A DNA stretch of 56,948 nt, taken from the NCBI RefSeq assembly GCF_005405185.1, contig NZ_BJDO01000011.1, positions 1 to 56,948 on the forward strand, given 5' to 3'. Of this stretch, positions 8,521 through 17,193 are shown piece by piece. Position numbers and translations under genes: made by a program. The stretch comes from Secundilactobacillus hailunensis (GTDB taxonomy: Bacteria > Bacillota > Bacilli > Lactobacillales > Lactobacillaceae). The notes below the pieces were generated by a model. The model was not told the origin of the DNA. It searched no databases and worked only from the letters and a program-made list of their open reading frames with translations. Numbering within the stretch: the stretch's first letter is position 1; each line of letters starts with the position of its first letter.

Positions 8521-9213
8521 ATGGCAAATTTAGTAGTCGATTCAGCGTTTTGGAAACTATTTCCAGACGCACAGATCAGTGCGTTGTCCGTTCACGGACT
8601 GAATAACACCGTTGACGAGACAAGAAAGCCGCATTTCCAAGCGTTGTTAAATGACGCGATGGACAAGTCCCGCCAGTATTTAACGGCCAATCCGTTTCGT
8701 AGTAATCCAGTGGTTGCGCAATGGCGCGAGGCTTACACGAAATTCAAGAAGAAGCGGGGTGCTCGCTCATCGATCGAAGCATTACTGAAACGGGTCGATC
8801 AGGGGAAAAGCCTTTCACCAATCAACCCCTTAGTCGATGTGTATAACAGTGTTTCTCTGGAATTTGGTGTCCCTTGCGGCGGCGAAAATTTGGCGGCGAT
8901 GGCCGGCCCGATGCATCTGGGCGTTGCCAAAGGTGGCGAAGCCTTTAAACCGCTGGGTGAAGACGAGGACGAACCAGCCCTGCCAGGCGAAGTGATCTAC
9001 TATGATCAGATCGGTGCGATTTGTCGCTGCTTTAATTGGCGCGATGGTGAACGCACGATGCTAACTAATCAGACCACGGATGCGATTTTAGTAATTGAAG
9101 CTATTAATCAAGAACAGCGCGTGCGCCAGGCTGAAGCGGTGACCGCGATGAAGGCGCGGATCAAAGCTGAATTTGGTGTTGATGCTGAAGTTGACGCGTT
9201 GACGGCTGAATAA
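8521..9213 (+). CDS. B3/B4 tRNA-binding-domain protein
   Basis: The 230-residue protein resembles the stand-alone B3/B4 domain of phenylalanyl-tRNA synthetase beta chain (PheT). Supporting segments are YTKFKKKRGARSSIEALLKR near residue 68, NPLVDVYNSVSL near 100 and PCGGENLAAM near 117. Stand-alone members are often linked to editing of mischarged tRNA, but substrate and activity are not established. ATG 8521 is preferred to a 51-codon extension that would cover the intergenic region; only a weak AGGGTGTGA lies before it. It ends at the terminator shared in type with the pdx locus. Confidence 0.8.
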   Translation: MANLVVDSAFWKLFPDAQISALSVHGLNNTVDETRKPHFQALLNDAMDKSRQYLTANPFRSNPVVAQWREAYTKFKKKRGARSSIEALLKRVDQGKSLSPINPLVDVYNSVSLEFGVPCGGENLAAMAGPMHLGVAKGGEAFKPLGEDEDEPALPGEVIYYDQIGAICRCFNWRDGERTMLTNQTTDAILVIEAINQEQRVRQAEAVTAMKARIKAEFGVDAEVDALTAE

Positions 9214-9225
9214 ATAATTTTAAAT

Positions 9226-9273
9226 AATAAGTGCCCAGTTTCATCTTTTGTGATGAGACTGGGCACTTATTTT
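9226..9273. terminator. Bidirectional terminator, copy 1 of a pair flanking the pdx locus
   Basis: AAGTGCCCAGTTTCATC pairs with GATGAGACTGGGCACTT. A near-identical copy ends the pdxT side at 12340-12383. Confidence 0.9.
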
Positions 9274-9297
9274 AGTTGAATAAAGCAACGGTTAAGT

Positions 9298-10731
9298 CTA
9301 TAACTCCGATAAAATCAGCCGTAGCCGTTCCTGCAATTGCGGGATTTGGGCCGAATTCAAATCAGCGAACCCCATACGCAGCTTATTTTGATGCGCGCCA
9401 AATAGAAAATCAGGCTGTACCAGCACCTTTTGCTTGAGAAATAACGTATAGTCCGTGACGTTTAGCCGGCGTGTCAGCTGTAAATGCACCCAGAAACTAT
9501 TGCCGTTAACGGGGAGCTGGTAAGTCAATTGGCCCTGATCGACAAAGGGCTGCAGGGCCTGTTGCAGCAAGGCTTGCTGTTGCTGCAGACGGTTGGCTTG
9601 ACGCTGAATCTGCTGGTACAGGTCAGGCTGTGCTAAGAACTGGGCAGCGATGATCTGGGGAAAGATACTCATGCCGGCTTCCATTTGCTGGCGAATATCG
9701 GCTAGCTGATCCACGATAAATGCCGGTGCCAATAACCAGCCGACCCGCGCGTGGTTGCCGACCAGTGAAGACAGTGAGCCGACATACAGCACGTTATTAG
9801 GATCCAGGGCCTTTAGCAATGGCACCGATGCGGGCGCGTCAAAGGAGTTGGCGATACCAAACGGATCATCTTCGACAATGGGGAGCTTCAGGGTTTGGCA
9901 GACTTTGATCAAGGCTTTTCGTTTAGCCAGTGGCATCATTTGTCCAGTTGGGTTTTGACCGTTGGGGTTAACGAACAGAAAACGAAATCGGTGTTTGTAG
10001 TATTCTTGCTGGAGCCGGTTCAAGTCCAGACTGCCATCTGCCAGTAAGGGGATACCGTAGACCCGGATCCCGGCCACTTGAAAGAAGGTCAGCTGGTAAA
10101 AGTAAGAGGGTTTTTCAATGGCAATCGCGTCACCATAGGAGAGTAAGCCCTGTGTGATTAAATAAAAGGCCTGCTGTGCGCCTGAAGTAATCAGTAGCTG
10201 GTTAGCGGCGACGGGTTGCTGCAATAACGTCGACAGCCGGGAAATTAATTGTGATTTAAGGGAGGCAATGCCGCTGATATCGACTTGGTTTTCCTGTTCC
10301 ACCACTTGCTTGGCCGAAATGTGGTTGGGCGAAATGGGTAGTGCCATGGTGCTGGGAATCTTAAAATTGGTCAGGTTAATGGCCTGCGGATCTGACTCTA
10401 GATTACGCAGTTGTGTCAGGTAATTTTCAGGGTCGCTGAAGCGGTTAGCAGCGAGGTAAGTACGCCAATTAACGCTTTCGTTTAAAACGCCCCATTTATC
10501 CGTACTGACCCAGGTACCGCTGCCACGTTTGCGCGACAATAAGCCGTTACTGACGAGTTCGTTTAACGCCCGTTGAATGGTCGACCGGTTAACGGTGAGC
10601 ATCTGGGCTAATTTGCGTTCGGCCGGCAGTTGCTGGCCAGGTAATAGATTACCGGTATTGATGGCATTAGTGATCAGAGTAATGACTTTCACGTATAACG
10701 ATTGGTTACCGCTGGGGAGCTGCCAATTCAT
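9298..10731 (-). CDS. pdxR: MocR/GntR-type regulator, PdxR-like, lacking the PLP lysine
   Basis: The 477-residue protein has an N-terminal GntR winged helix (residues 1-75, AERKLAQMLTVNRSTIQRAL) and a fold-type I aminotransferase-like domain (about 110-475, NPNGQNPTG, VEDDPFG). Divergent placement next to pdxST is the known arrangement of PdxR, which senses PLP and controls PLP synthesis. The usual PLP-lysine motif (S-F/L-S-K) reads GSLSSLVGNHARVGW here, with serine where lysine is expected. PLP could then bind only noncovalently, or another ligand is sensed. The start at 10731 is preceded by GAAGGTGA. The assignment rests on context and fold. Confidence 0.82.
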   Translation of the reverse strand: MNWQLPSGNQSLYVKVITLITNAINTGNLLPGQQLPAERKLAQMLTVNRSTIQRALNELVSNGLLSRKRGSGTWVSTDKWGVLNESVNWRTYLAANRFSDPENYLTQLRNLESDPQAINLTNFKIPSTMALPISPNHISAKQVVEQENQVDISGIASLKSQLISRLSTLLQQPVAANQLLITSGAQQAFYLITQGLLSYGDAIAIEKPSYFYQLTFFQVAGIRVYGIPLLADGSLDLNRLQQEYYKHRFRFLFVNPNGQNPTGQMMPLAKRKALIKVCQTLKLPIVEDDPFGIANSFDAPASVPLLKALDPNNVLYVGSLSSLVGNHARVGWLLAPAFIVDQLADIRQQMEAGMSIFPQIIAAQFLAQPDLYQQIQRQANRLQQQQALLQQALQPFVDQGQLTYQLPVNGNSFWVHLQLTRRLNVTDYTLFLKQKVLVQPDFLFGAHQNKLRMGFADLNSAQIPQLQERLRLILSEL

Positions 10732-10751
10732 GCTGTCACCTTCTTTTTTAA

Positions 10752-10779
10752 AATTGGATGGTTAATTTACCACCCAATT
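10752..10779. promoter_or_regulatory. Inverted repeat operator between the MocR gene and pdxS
   Basis: AATTGGATGGT (10752-10762) and ACCACCCAATT (10769-10779) match as inverted arms at 10 of 11 positions around a 6-base centre. A TATAGT -10 for pdxS follows at 10792-10797 with no good -35, as expected for an activated promoter. PdxR binding is inferred. Confidence 0.65.
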
Positions 10780-10844
10780 GGTTGCTGTCATTATAGTTGT
10801 TCAGCCTTAGTATGTAAATAATTTAAAGAGATGGAGGAATGATG

Positions 10845-11729
10845 ATGAAAGAAACAGGAACAACAACGGTTAAACGTGGTATGGCGCAGATGCAAAAGGG
10901 CGGCGTCATTATGGATGTCGCTAACGTGGAACAGGCGAAGATTGCGGAGAATGCTGGTGCGGTTGCCGTCATGGCGCTGGAACGGGTCCCTTCAGATATT
11001 CGCGCAGCCGGTGGTGTAGCCCGGATGTCTGACCCAGCAATGATCAAGGCAATTATGGCCGCAGTGACGATTCCAGTCATGGCGAAGGTCCGCATTGGTC
11101 ACATTGCTGAAGCGCGAATTCTAGAAGCCATTGGTGTTGATTACATAGATGAAAGTGAAGTATTGACGCCAGCTGATGATAACTATCACATTAATAAAAA
11201 CGATTACAAGGTACCCTTTGTTTGCGGCTGCCGGGATTTAGGCGAAGCTTTACGCCGAATCGGTGAAGGCGCCTCCATGATGCGGACCAAAGGTGAACCG
11301 GGGACTGGTAACATTATCGAAGCGGTGCGCCACATGGAAAAGGTCAACGAACAGATCGGTCACGTCAAGGTGGCTGATCCGGATCAGCTGATGACTATTA
11401 GCCGGGATCTTAAGGCACCTTACGAATTGGTCAAGCAGGTGCATGATCTAGGCAAATTGCCCGTTGTAAACTTTGCGGCCGGCGGGGTCTCAACACCAGC
11501 GGATGCAGCCCTCATGATGAACTTAGGCGCTGACGGGATCTTCGTTGGTTCCGGAATCTTTAAGTCGGAGAACCCCGCTAAGTTCGCGAAGGCTATCGTG
11601 ACCGCCACGGCGCACCCAACGGACTACGCGTTGATTGCCAAGGTATCCGAACATTTGGGCAAACCAATGAAAGGTATCGATATTTCAACGTTGACGGAAG
11701 ATCAAAAGATGGCGGATCGCGGTATCTAA
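10845..11729 (+). CDS. pdxS: Pyridoxal 5'-phosphate synthase, lyase subunit PdxS
   Basis: The 294-residue TIM-barrel subunit condenses ribose 5-phosphate, glyceraldehyde 3-phosphate and ammonia into PLP, in a 12+12 complex with PdxT. Hallmarks are [34 protein letters not shown] with the first active-site lysine just after, [10 protein letters not shown] with the second, and the phosphate loop in [14 protein letters not shown]. Three ATGs stand in a row; the third (10845) has the best spacing (7 bases) from GGAGG. It lies 16 bases before pdxT. De novo PLP synthesis is uncommon in lactobacilli. Confidence 0.97.
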   Translation: MKETGTTTVKRGMAQMQKGGVIMDVANVEQAKIAENAGAVAVMALERVPSDIRAAGGVARMSDPAMIKAIMAAVTIPVMAKVRIGHIAEARILEAIGVDYIDESEVLTPADDNYHINKNDYKVPFVCGCRDLGEALRRIGEGASMMRTKGEPGTGNIIEAVRHMEKVNEQIGHVKVADPDQLMTISRDLKAPYELVKQVHDLGKLPVVNFAAGGVSTPADAALMMNLGADGIFVGSGIFKSENPAKFAKAIVTATAHPTDYALIAKVSEHLGKPMKGIDISTLTEDQKMADRGI

Positions 11730-11745
11730 AAGGGGGGCAATGCGT

Positions 11746-12318
11746 GTGAAAATTGGTGTTTTAGCACTTCAAGGTGCGGCCAGCGAACATTTGGATATAC
11801 TAACGGCTTGCGGCGTCACCGCACGTCCCGTTAAAGAACAGCCGGATCTTACCGGTCTCGATGGACTGGTGATTCCTGGCGGTGAAAGTACCACGATGCG
11901 TAAGCTGTTGGTTCGTGAACAGCTGTTATCGCCAATAAAGGCACTGGTTCAGCAGGGCTTCCCGATCTTTGGCACCTGTGCTGGATTAGTCCTGCTCGCC
12001 CAGCCGGAATCGCTAGATGGCTTGAACGGCACGGTGGTGCGCAATGGCTTTGGCCGGCAGCGTGAAAGTTTTGAAACGGCGCTGACGGTTAAAGGCTGGT
12101 CAAAACCGTATCATGGTATTTTTATCCGGGCACCGTACCTGTCCGAGGTGAACCAGCCGGCAGAAGCGTTGGTGACGCTAACGGATGGTCAAATCGTTGC
12201 TGCTCAGCAGGGAAACGTGCTGGTCACATCATTTCATCCGGAGTTAACGTTAGATAAGCGGTTCCATCAGTATTTTATTGATCAGATGGTGGCAAAACGA
12301 TCGGATCAAGTGAGTTAA
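11746..12318 (+). CDS. pdxT: Pyridoxal 5'-phosphate synthase, glutaminase subunit PdxT
   Basis: The 190-residue class I glutamine amidotransferase releases ammonia for PdxS. The catalytic cysteine is in FGTCAGLVLLA, the His/Glu pair in SFHPELT near the C-terminus, and the oxyanion/specificity segment in PGGESTTMRKL. An ATG at 11740 is only two bases from the GGGGGG ribosome site. GTG 11746, eight bases away, gives the usual N-terminus MKIGVLALQGA and is preferred. It is co-transcribed with pdxS and ends at a strong terminator. Confidence 0.96.
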   Translation: MKIGVLALQGAASEHLDILTACGVTARPVKEQPDLTGLDGLVIPGGESTTMRKLLVREQLLSPIKALVQQGFPIFGTCAGLVLLAQPESLDGLNGTVVRNGFGRQRESFETALTVKGWSKPYHGIFIRAPYLSEVNQPAEALVTLTDGQIVAAQQGNVLVTSFHPELTLDKRFHQYFIDQMVAKRSDQVS

Positions 12319-12339
12319 AATGATATAGCTTAAATGATT

Positions 12340-12383
12340 AGTGCCCAGTTTCATCATTTTTTGATGAGACTGGGCACTTATTC
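12340..12383. terminator. Bidirectional terminator, copy 2 of the pair flanking the pdx locus
   Basis: AGTGCCCAGTTTCATC and GATGAGACTGGGCACT form a perfect stem like the one at 9226-9273, with a different loop. Confidence 0.9.
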
Positions 12384-13841
12384 TTAATCATTTATTTTTC
12401 TTATAATTCCCCGGTTCTTGCTGATTAACAAGACACCCCAGACAATTGCGATAAGGCCAATGACTAAGAAGTAGGCCGCTTCGTGTCCCTTGGTATAAAA
12501 GTTGGCGGCGATTGCTGACAGGCCGGATCCGGCAGCTTGTGAAAGGGTGAAAATGGTCATCATTTGCGTCATAAATGCGGTGGGGGCGACCTCACTGGCC
12601 ATTGCCCGGCCAACTGGGGACGTGAAGGTTTCACCAGCGATGATCAGCGCGTAGAAAGTGATGATCCATAATGGCGATACTTTAACGTTGCTCGGAAAAA
12701 GGGATAATGGTAGAACCATAAATAGTGGGCCAGCACCCCAAAGCAGCAGGCCGATGCCAAACTTTAAGCCGTCATTGGGCTGATGAGACCCCAGTTTACC
12801 CCAGATTTGGCTGCTAATGGTGCCAAATAAAACGGCGAAAACGGCTGGGAACGTTTGAAAACTGGCAGCGGAGAGATGGATTCCCCAGACGGTTAAATTA
12901 ACGTGGTCCAGCGTATAAAGTGAGAGTATCCCGGTTGCCTGACCGGAGACCAGCATGCTGATGGTTGTCCCAATCAGGAAAATACCATACGTTTTAACGC
13001 GGCTAGCTTCCCGGTGCGTTACCTTAGGGCTGCGAACAATTTTAAGCACGTATCCCACCGGCAAGACGATGCCAATGAGACCAACAGCACTGCTGAAACT
13101 TTTGGCGGTCAACCAGCCTAGATGGATGAGTATTCCGACTAAAATGATGACTATCGCAGTGATTACCAGTAACCGTTTTGCTAGCAGGCGGCGTTCTGAC
13201 GGTTGCATCGGGTCTGGTGGCACCATACCGAGATCACCGAAGTAACGATGATTCAAGAAAATGTAGGGCAGAGTCGTCAGTAATAGTACAACGACGGCCA
13301 CTAAAAAGCCGGCGTTGTAGCCAAATTTCAGTGCCACGGCACCGGTAATGATCGGCCCCGCCGCACCTACGTTATTCATGATGTAGATCAGGGTAAACGC
13401 CGTATTGCGCATGGTGCCCATTTGCCGATAGATCAGGCCTACTAGGGCGTAGAGGCTTTGCCCGGTGATACCGGAAGCAATGATCTGCAGGGCCAAACTC
13501 GTGAAGAACAGGGGCAGTCCGCCATGGGGTACGACGAGTAACGAGATGGCCACGACGTTCAGCAGGGTCCCGTACAGATACGGTTTGCGCAGCCCAATCA
13601 GCCGATCAGCGGCGTAACTGCCAGCGATACCGGCGAAGTAGCCCAGTGAAGAGAACACCGCCATGATCTGGGTAGCGGTGATGCGGTCGATCTCCAAACC
13701 GCCAAGATGCAGCGGTTCGTAAAGATATAAAATCATGATGGCGCTGACGGCGTAGGTTGCGAACCCGGACCCCAGTGCGGCTAACGCCATTAATCGAAAT
13801 GACTTTGGTTGTTTTGTGCCAATGCTTTTCTGGTTTGCCAA
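12384..13841 (-). CDS. POT-family proton-dependent peptide transporter
   Basis: The 485-residue membrane protein has about 12-14 hydrophobic helices. Features of the peptide:H+ symporter (PTR2/POT) family are GYFAGIAGSYAADRLIGLRK in the first third and IYIMNNVGAAGPIITGAV near residue 145. It is expected to take up di- and tripeptides across the cytoplasmic membrane. The start is a TTG at 13841 with AGGGG nine bases upstream; no ATG lies nearby in frame. It is convergent with pdxT. Confidence 0.88.
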   Translation of the reverse strand: MANQKSIGTKQPKSFRLMALAALGSGFATYAVSAIMILYLYEPLHLGGLEIDRITATQIMAVFSSLGYFAGIAGSYAADRLIGLRKPYLYGTLLNVVAISLLVVPHGGLPLFFTSLALQIIASGITGQSLYALVGLIYRQMGTMRNTAFTLIYIMNNVGAAGPIITGAVALKFGYNAGFLVAVVVLLLTTLPYIFLNHRYFGDLGMVPPDPMQPSERRLLAKRLLVITAIVIILVGILIHLGWLTAKSFSSAVGLIGIVLPVGYVLKIVRSPKVTHREASRVKTYGIFLIGTTISMLVSGQATGILSLYTLDHVNLTVWGIHLSAASFQTFPAVFAVLFGTISSQIWGKLGSHQPNDGLKFGIGLLLWGAGPLFMVLPLSLFPSNVKVSPLWIITFYALIIAGETFTSPVGRAMASEVAPTAFMTQMMTIFTLSQAAGSGLSAIAANFYTKGHEAAYFLVIGLIAIVWGVLLISKNRGIIRKIND

Positions 13842-13965
13842 TATGTAGTTCCCCTATGTATAAGATTTTTGCTAACCAAATAGCATACCACAAATTTAAA
13901 CTTCAATGATAGGGATAGGGCGATTTAGTTGTTGGCTCTGCTTCGACAAAATGCAGGTAAAATAA

Positions 13966-14008
13966 AAAGATGATTTAAGAACGTTTGACGGTTCTAAATC
14001 ATCTTTAT
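13966..14008. terminator. Bidirectional hairpin
   Basis: AAGATGATTTAGAACC-type arms (13967-13983, 13991-14004) form a near-perfect stem just after the phosphatase stop. Confidence 0.75.
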
Positions 14009-14023
14009 TGGAATTCACCGCAA

Positions 14024-14884
14024 TTACTTTGTTAAGTAATGCTGTTTTAACTGGGCAAGGTCACTAGCTGATAAGCCCAATCCTTTAGTTAAATAGCCAG
14101 TTAAGGAGCCATATTTTTTATCAGCTGCTTGGTAGGCTGCATCTAAATAGGATTTTTTTACTAACAAAGTATCTTGCTTGCGCGTAATAGCACCGTTGGA
14201 ATAACCATGGTGCTTCATCGCGGAGACTTGCTGGCTGATCAATCCGTGATTGTAATGATTAGAAGCGAGGTAATCTTGATAAACAGTTTTTTTAGGAACG
14301 CCCAGTGCGGTTAAGACTAAGGCTGACGCGAAGCCAGTGCGGTCTTTGCCTTCACTGCAGTGCCATAAAATAGCGTGATTACTGGGCGCTTTTAAGAGTT
14401 GTTCAAACAGCTGTCGATAGGCGTGACGAGCTTGTTGGGTTGTCACAAAGGACTGATAAAGTTTGATCATTGAGCGCGAGCCGCTCGTTTGCGCTACTCG
14501 ATTAACGCTAGCCATGGTGTTATCGGATACTACTGGATTCTTCATTAATTTTACACTGGGTATTGTGGCGTCTGGTGTTGCTTTGATGACCGCTGGTGTC
14601 CGCAGATCGACCACGGTCTTTAAATGATATTGGTGGGTCAGCAGGCGTTTATCGCTGGCGGTTAAATGGGCTAATTTTGCTGACCGCAGCAGTAAGCGCG
14701 GCTTCACCGTTTGCTTCGTGGCGGTTTGATAGCCACCAAGGTCGCGAGCATTATTAGTGCCCCTTAATTTGATTTGATGACTGGCTTGAACAGTAGTCAT
14801 CAATGGCGCTGGCTGCGTCATGGGCACGCCCAGGCCGACTGCTAAACCCAATGCCATCATTAAGCTTGTAAGTATTTTTTTCAT
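14024..14884 (-). CDS. Secreted tyrosine-protein phosphatase
   Basis: The 286-residue product begins with a signal peptide (MKKILTSLMMALGLAVGLGV, with cleavage likely after VQA near residue 35). The rest is a PTP domain of the Y_phosphatase3 type, with ARDLGGYQT near 47 and the complete CX5R signature HCSEGKDRTG near 176; TVVDLRT near 92 supplies a family aspartate. Related secreted enzymes (Listeria LipA type) dephosphorylate proteins or phosphoinositides. The substrate here is unknown. AAGGGAT lies 6-7 bases before the ATG. It stands alone between two terminators. Confidence 0.88.
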   Translation of the reverse strand: MKKILTSLMMALGLAVGLGVPMTQPAPLMTTVQASHQIKLRGTNNARDLGGYQTATKQTVKPRLLLRSAKLAHLTASDKRLLTHQYHLKTVVDLRTPAVIKATPDATIPSVKLMKNPVVSDNTMASVNRVAQTSGSRSMIKLYQSFVTTQQARHAYRQLFEQLLKAPSNHAILWHCSEGKDRTGFASALVLTALGVPKKTVYQDYLASNHYNHGLISQQVSAMKHHGYSNGAITRKQDTLLVKKSYLDAAYQAADKKYGSLTGYLTKGLGLSASDLAQLKQHYLTK

Positions 14885-15044
14885 GTTGTTATCCCTTCAT
14901 CATTTTAGTTAACTGCACTTACTGTAATAGCTGAACGGTTGGTTGGCAAGTCTGGTGGCGTTAGCGATGGAAGATTCCAAATCAGGTAAGGTTATTAAGC
15001 CAATTTTGGTGATGACAGAATAGTAAAAAATTAAGCACAGTATA

Positions 15045-15093
15045 AAAGAAGCAGTTTTAAGGATGCTTGACGTTCTTAAAACTGCTTCTTTTT
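15045..15093. terminator. Bidirectional terminator
   Basis: AAGAAGCAGTTTTAAG pairs with CTTAAAACTGCTTCTT. It follows the GntR gene on the minus strand. Confidence 0.85.
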
Positions 15094-15106
15094 GTGTCAA
15101 AATGAG

Positions 15107-15805
15107 TTATGCCCGCATTAAATCTCGAAAACTCCACTCAATCAATGAGTGATCTAGTTCTACGGCTAATTTTTCATCATTATCACTGATGGCATCTAAA
15201 AGTGCCTGATTGCGTTTAATAAACTCCGTATTGCCACCATCTTTGCTATTCCATTCGGCTAACTTCAAATACATCGGCCGAAAACTATTAATGATCAATG
15301 GATAAACCTGGTTTTGGGAGGCCAAAGCTAGGGCATGGAAGAAATCGAAGGTGGTTAATGACCATTCTTGCAGGGTATTACGCTGTTTAAATTGATCTAA
15401 AGCGGTTTGAGCCAACCGCAAACTGGGCTTGTCTTGGCGCTTCGCAGCTAACGTCACGATGTTTTCTTCCGTGACTTGGCGAAATTCATAAATTGATTGG
15501 AGTAGTGAGGGCTGATAATAGCCGCCATCAAAGGAGACGACTTGATTCAACGTTTCCAGAGTACCTTCAGAGCGATAATCGGCCACGATAGCGCCTTGCC
15601 GTGGCTGAATGTGGATGAAGTGCAGTTGCTGCAGGCGACTTAATCCGGTATTAATGACAGAACGGCTGACATTCATGGTTTCTGAGAGTTCCCGTTCATG
15701 GGGCAATTTTTCGCCAGGCTTTAATTGACCAGCGATAATGGCATTCTTAATTTGCGTGACGAATAAGTCCGTTGCACTAGGGGCCTCGATTGGTTTAAAT
15801 TTCAT
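15107..15805 (-). CDS. GntR-family regulator, FCD (FadR-like) type
   Basis: The 232-residue protein has a GntR winged helix (residues 10-75, LPHERELSETMNVSRSVINT) and an all-helical C-terminal domain (about 90-225) of FCD type, which in the family binds organic acids, often through a metal. The frame could extend 30 codons upstream, but AAGGAGGAG lies six bases before ATG 15805 and the extension covers the promoter. It is divergent from the 3-hydroxyacyl-CoA dehydrogenase, its likely target. Confidence 0.88.
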   Translation of the reverse strand: MKFKPIEAPSATDLFVTQIKNAIIAGQLKPGEKLPHERELSETMNVSRSVINTGLSRLQQLHFIHIQPRQGAIVADYRSEGTLETLNQVVSFDGGYYQPSLLQSIYEFRQVTEENIVTLAAKRQDKPSLRLAQTALDQFKQRNTLQEWSLTTFDFFHALALASQNQVYPLIINSFRPMYLKLAEWNSKDGGNTEFIKRNQALLDAISDNDEKLAVELDHSLIEWSFRDLMRA

Positions 15806-15824
15806 GAAAGTCTCCTCCTTGTAT

Positions 15825-15835
15825 TGGTCATACCA
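15825..15835. promoter_or_regulatory. FCD-type operator
   Basis: TGGTCATACCA is a perfect TGGT-N3-ACCA palindrome, the classic FadR/FCD-type site. It lies between the regulator and its divergent neighbour, and a further ACCA half follows at 15839-15842. Confidence 0.6.
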
Positions 15836-15948
15836 GATACCAAGAACCATTTTAGCACCGAAAATGGGAAATTGATTGAATGTGTATTTACTCACAAATT
15901 AAAACTATTTATCCTGTAATTAACTAAGAGAATACGGAGGGACTCACC

Positions 15949-16845
15949 ATGACAATTGAACAGGTAACCGTGATTGGCGGTGGCATTTTGGGCAGCCAGA
16001 TTGCTTATCAAACAGCTTTTAAGGGACTTAAAGTTGTCCTTTATGATATTAATGATGAAGCAATGAAGGCAGCTAAACAGCATATTAAACTGTTAAAAGC
16101 GGATTATCAGCGTGATTTGAAGATTACGGATGGTGCGTTTGAACAGGGGTTGGAACAATTAAGCTACTCAACCGATTTAGCGGATGCAGTCAAAAATGCT
16201 GATTTAGTGATTGAAGCGATTCCTGAAAAGATTGCAATCAAGCAATCATTTTATGAGTCATTAGCCAAAGTTGCACCAGCCAAGACGATCTTCGCCAGTA
16301 ACTCTTCAACGTTGTTGCCTAGCCAGTTAAAAGATTTCACTGGTCGGCCAAAACAATACTTGCACATTCATTTTGCTAATCAAATCTGGATTCGTAATAC
16401 TGCTGAAGTAATGGGCTCACCTGAAACTGATCCAGAGGTTTTTAATCAAGCGGTGGCTTTTGCCAAGACGATCGGTATGGTGCCCATTCCGTTGAAGAAG
16501 GAACAGCCGCGCTACGTGCTCAATACCATGCTGATTCCGTGGCTGAATGCTGCTTTGATTCTCTGGGCTAAAGGGGTTGCGGAACCGGCAACAATTGATA
16601 AAACCTGGATGATTGATCTGGGTGTTGCCGTGGGTCCCTTTGCTGTCCTTGATGTGATTGGGATGAAGACCCACTACAACATTGTGGTGACTGAGGCTGA
16701 AGCTACTGACAATGATGATCTCAGACTGGTCGCAAAAAAGATGAAGGAACGCATTGATGCTAACAAGCTTGGACCAACTACCGGTGAAGGCTTCTATCAC
16801 TGGCCAAATCCAGAATTCATGGCACCTGATTTTTTAATGGATTAA
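15949..16845 (+). CDS. 3-hydroxyacyl-CoA dehydrogenase family protein
   Basis: The 298-residue protein has an N-terminal Rossmann fold (VTVIGGGILGSQIA, residues 6-19; acidic Asp at the end of strand 2, LYDIND) and a C-terminal helical domain from about 185. It has family features ASNSSTLLPSQL and the catalytic-type histidine region YLHIHFANQIW. Members oxidise 3-hydroxyacyl-CoA or related hydroxy acids with NAD. No other beta-oxidation gene is near, so the true substrate may be a small hydroxy acid. ACGGAGGG lies seven bases before the ATG. The FCD regulator and operator upstream suggest substrate-controlled expression. Confidence 0.85.
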   Translation: MTIEQVTVIGGGILGSQIAYQTAFKGLKVVLYDINDEAMKAAKQHIKLLKADYQRDLKITDGAFEQGLEQLSYSTDLADAVKNADLVIEAIPEKIAIKQSFYESLAKVAPAKTIFASNSSTLLPSQLKDFTGRPKQYLHIHFANQIWIRNTAEVMGSPETDPEVFNQAVAFAKTIGMVPIPLKKEQPRYVLNTMLIPWLNAALILWAKGVAEPATIDKTWMIDLGVAVGPFAVLDVIGMKTHYNIVVTEAEATDNDDLRLVAKKMKERIDANKLGPTTGEGFYHWPNPEFMAPDFLMD

Positions 16846-16945
16846 GCCACGGACTACGGCTTCACAGTTCACATAAAAAGACGTATTCAATAAGTAGGAA
16901 CACCCCATGTGGTCCGCCATCAGTAGACAACGTGATTTAAAATAG

Positions 16946-16974
16946 TCGAAAATGAGCTATAGCCATGCTATAAT
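16946..16974 (+). promoter_or_regulatory. Promoter of the antisense RNA
   Basis: TCGAAA at 16946-16951 is followed after exactly 17 bases by a perfect TATAAT (16969-16974). Transcription should begin near 16981. Confidence 0.7.
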
Positions 16975-16980
16975 GTGGTT

Positions 16981-17099
16981 AAGAAAAAGGAAGCCCTGAG
17001 CGAACAGGACTTCCCGTGTAGAGCCGTTAAAGACGGTGGCATAACTTAATACGATTAAATAACCGCTAGCTCTGCCAAGCTAAGGCGGTTATTTTTTTT
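16981..17099 (+). ncRNA. Antisense RNA antitoxin of a type I locus
   Basis: An RNA of about 120 bases is predicted from promoter to terminator. It folds into hairpins GGAAGCCCTG/CAGGACTTCC (about 16990-17014), CCGT/ACGG (17024-17036) and the terminator AATAACCGC/GCGGTTATT with eight T residues. Its 3' part overlaps the last bases and terminator of the small toxin gene on the other strand. This tail-to-tail arrangement is known from RatA/txpA-type systems. The segment GTAGAGCCGTTAAAGACGGT is, from memory, common in lactobacillus loci of this type. Confidence 0.7.
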
Positions 17100-17193
17100 G
17101 TTGATTTTTAATCAACTCAACAATTAATGCAATGAGGGCCACGATAAAAGTACCGAAAGCCAACATTAATTGTAAAGCGTCCGATACGGACAC
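17089..17193 (-). CDS. Type I toxin, Hol_Tox (holin-like) family, 34 residues
   Basis: The peptide begins MSVSDALQLMLAFGTFIVAL and continues as one hydrophobic helix ending in a short lysine-rich tail (KNQQKK). This is the pattern of the putative holin-like toxins that insert in the membrane. Start GTG 17193 has AAAGGAGT seven bases upstream. The mRNA begins from a TATAAT (about 17300-17305 on the minus strand), giving a leader of about 100 bases. The leader segment TAAGGCGGT is exactly complementary to the terminator region at the 3' end, so the full-length mRNA may be folded into an untranslated form. Confidence 0.82.
   Translation of the reverse strand: MSVSDALQLMLAFGTFIVALIALIVELIKNQQKK

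Noticed and set aside
12955-13245. Long frames opposite the peptide transporter and other genes
   Set aside because: They are antisense or out of frame inside clearly recognised genes and lack ribosome sites.
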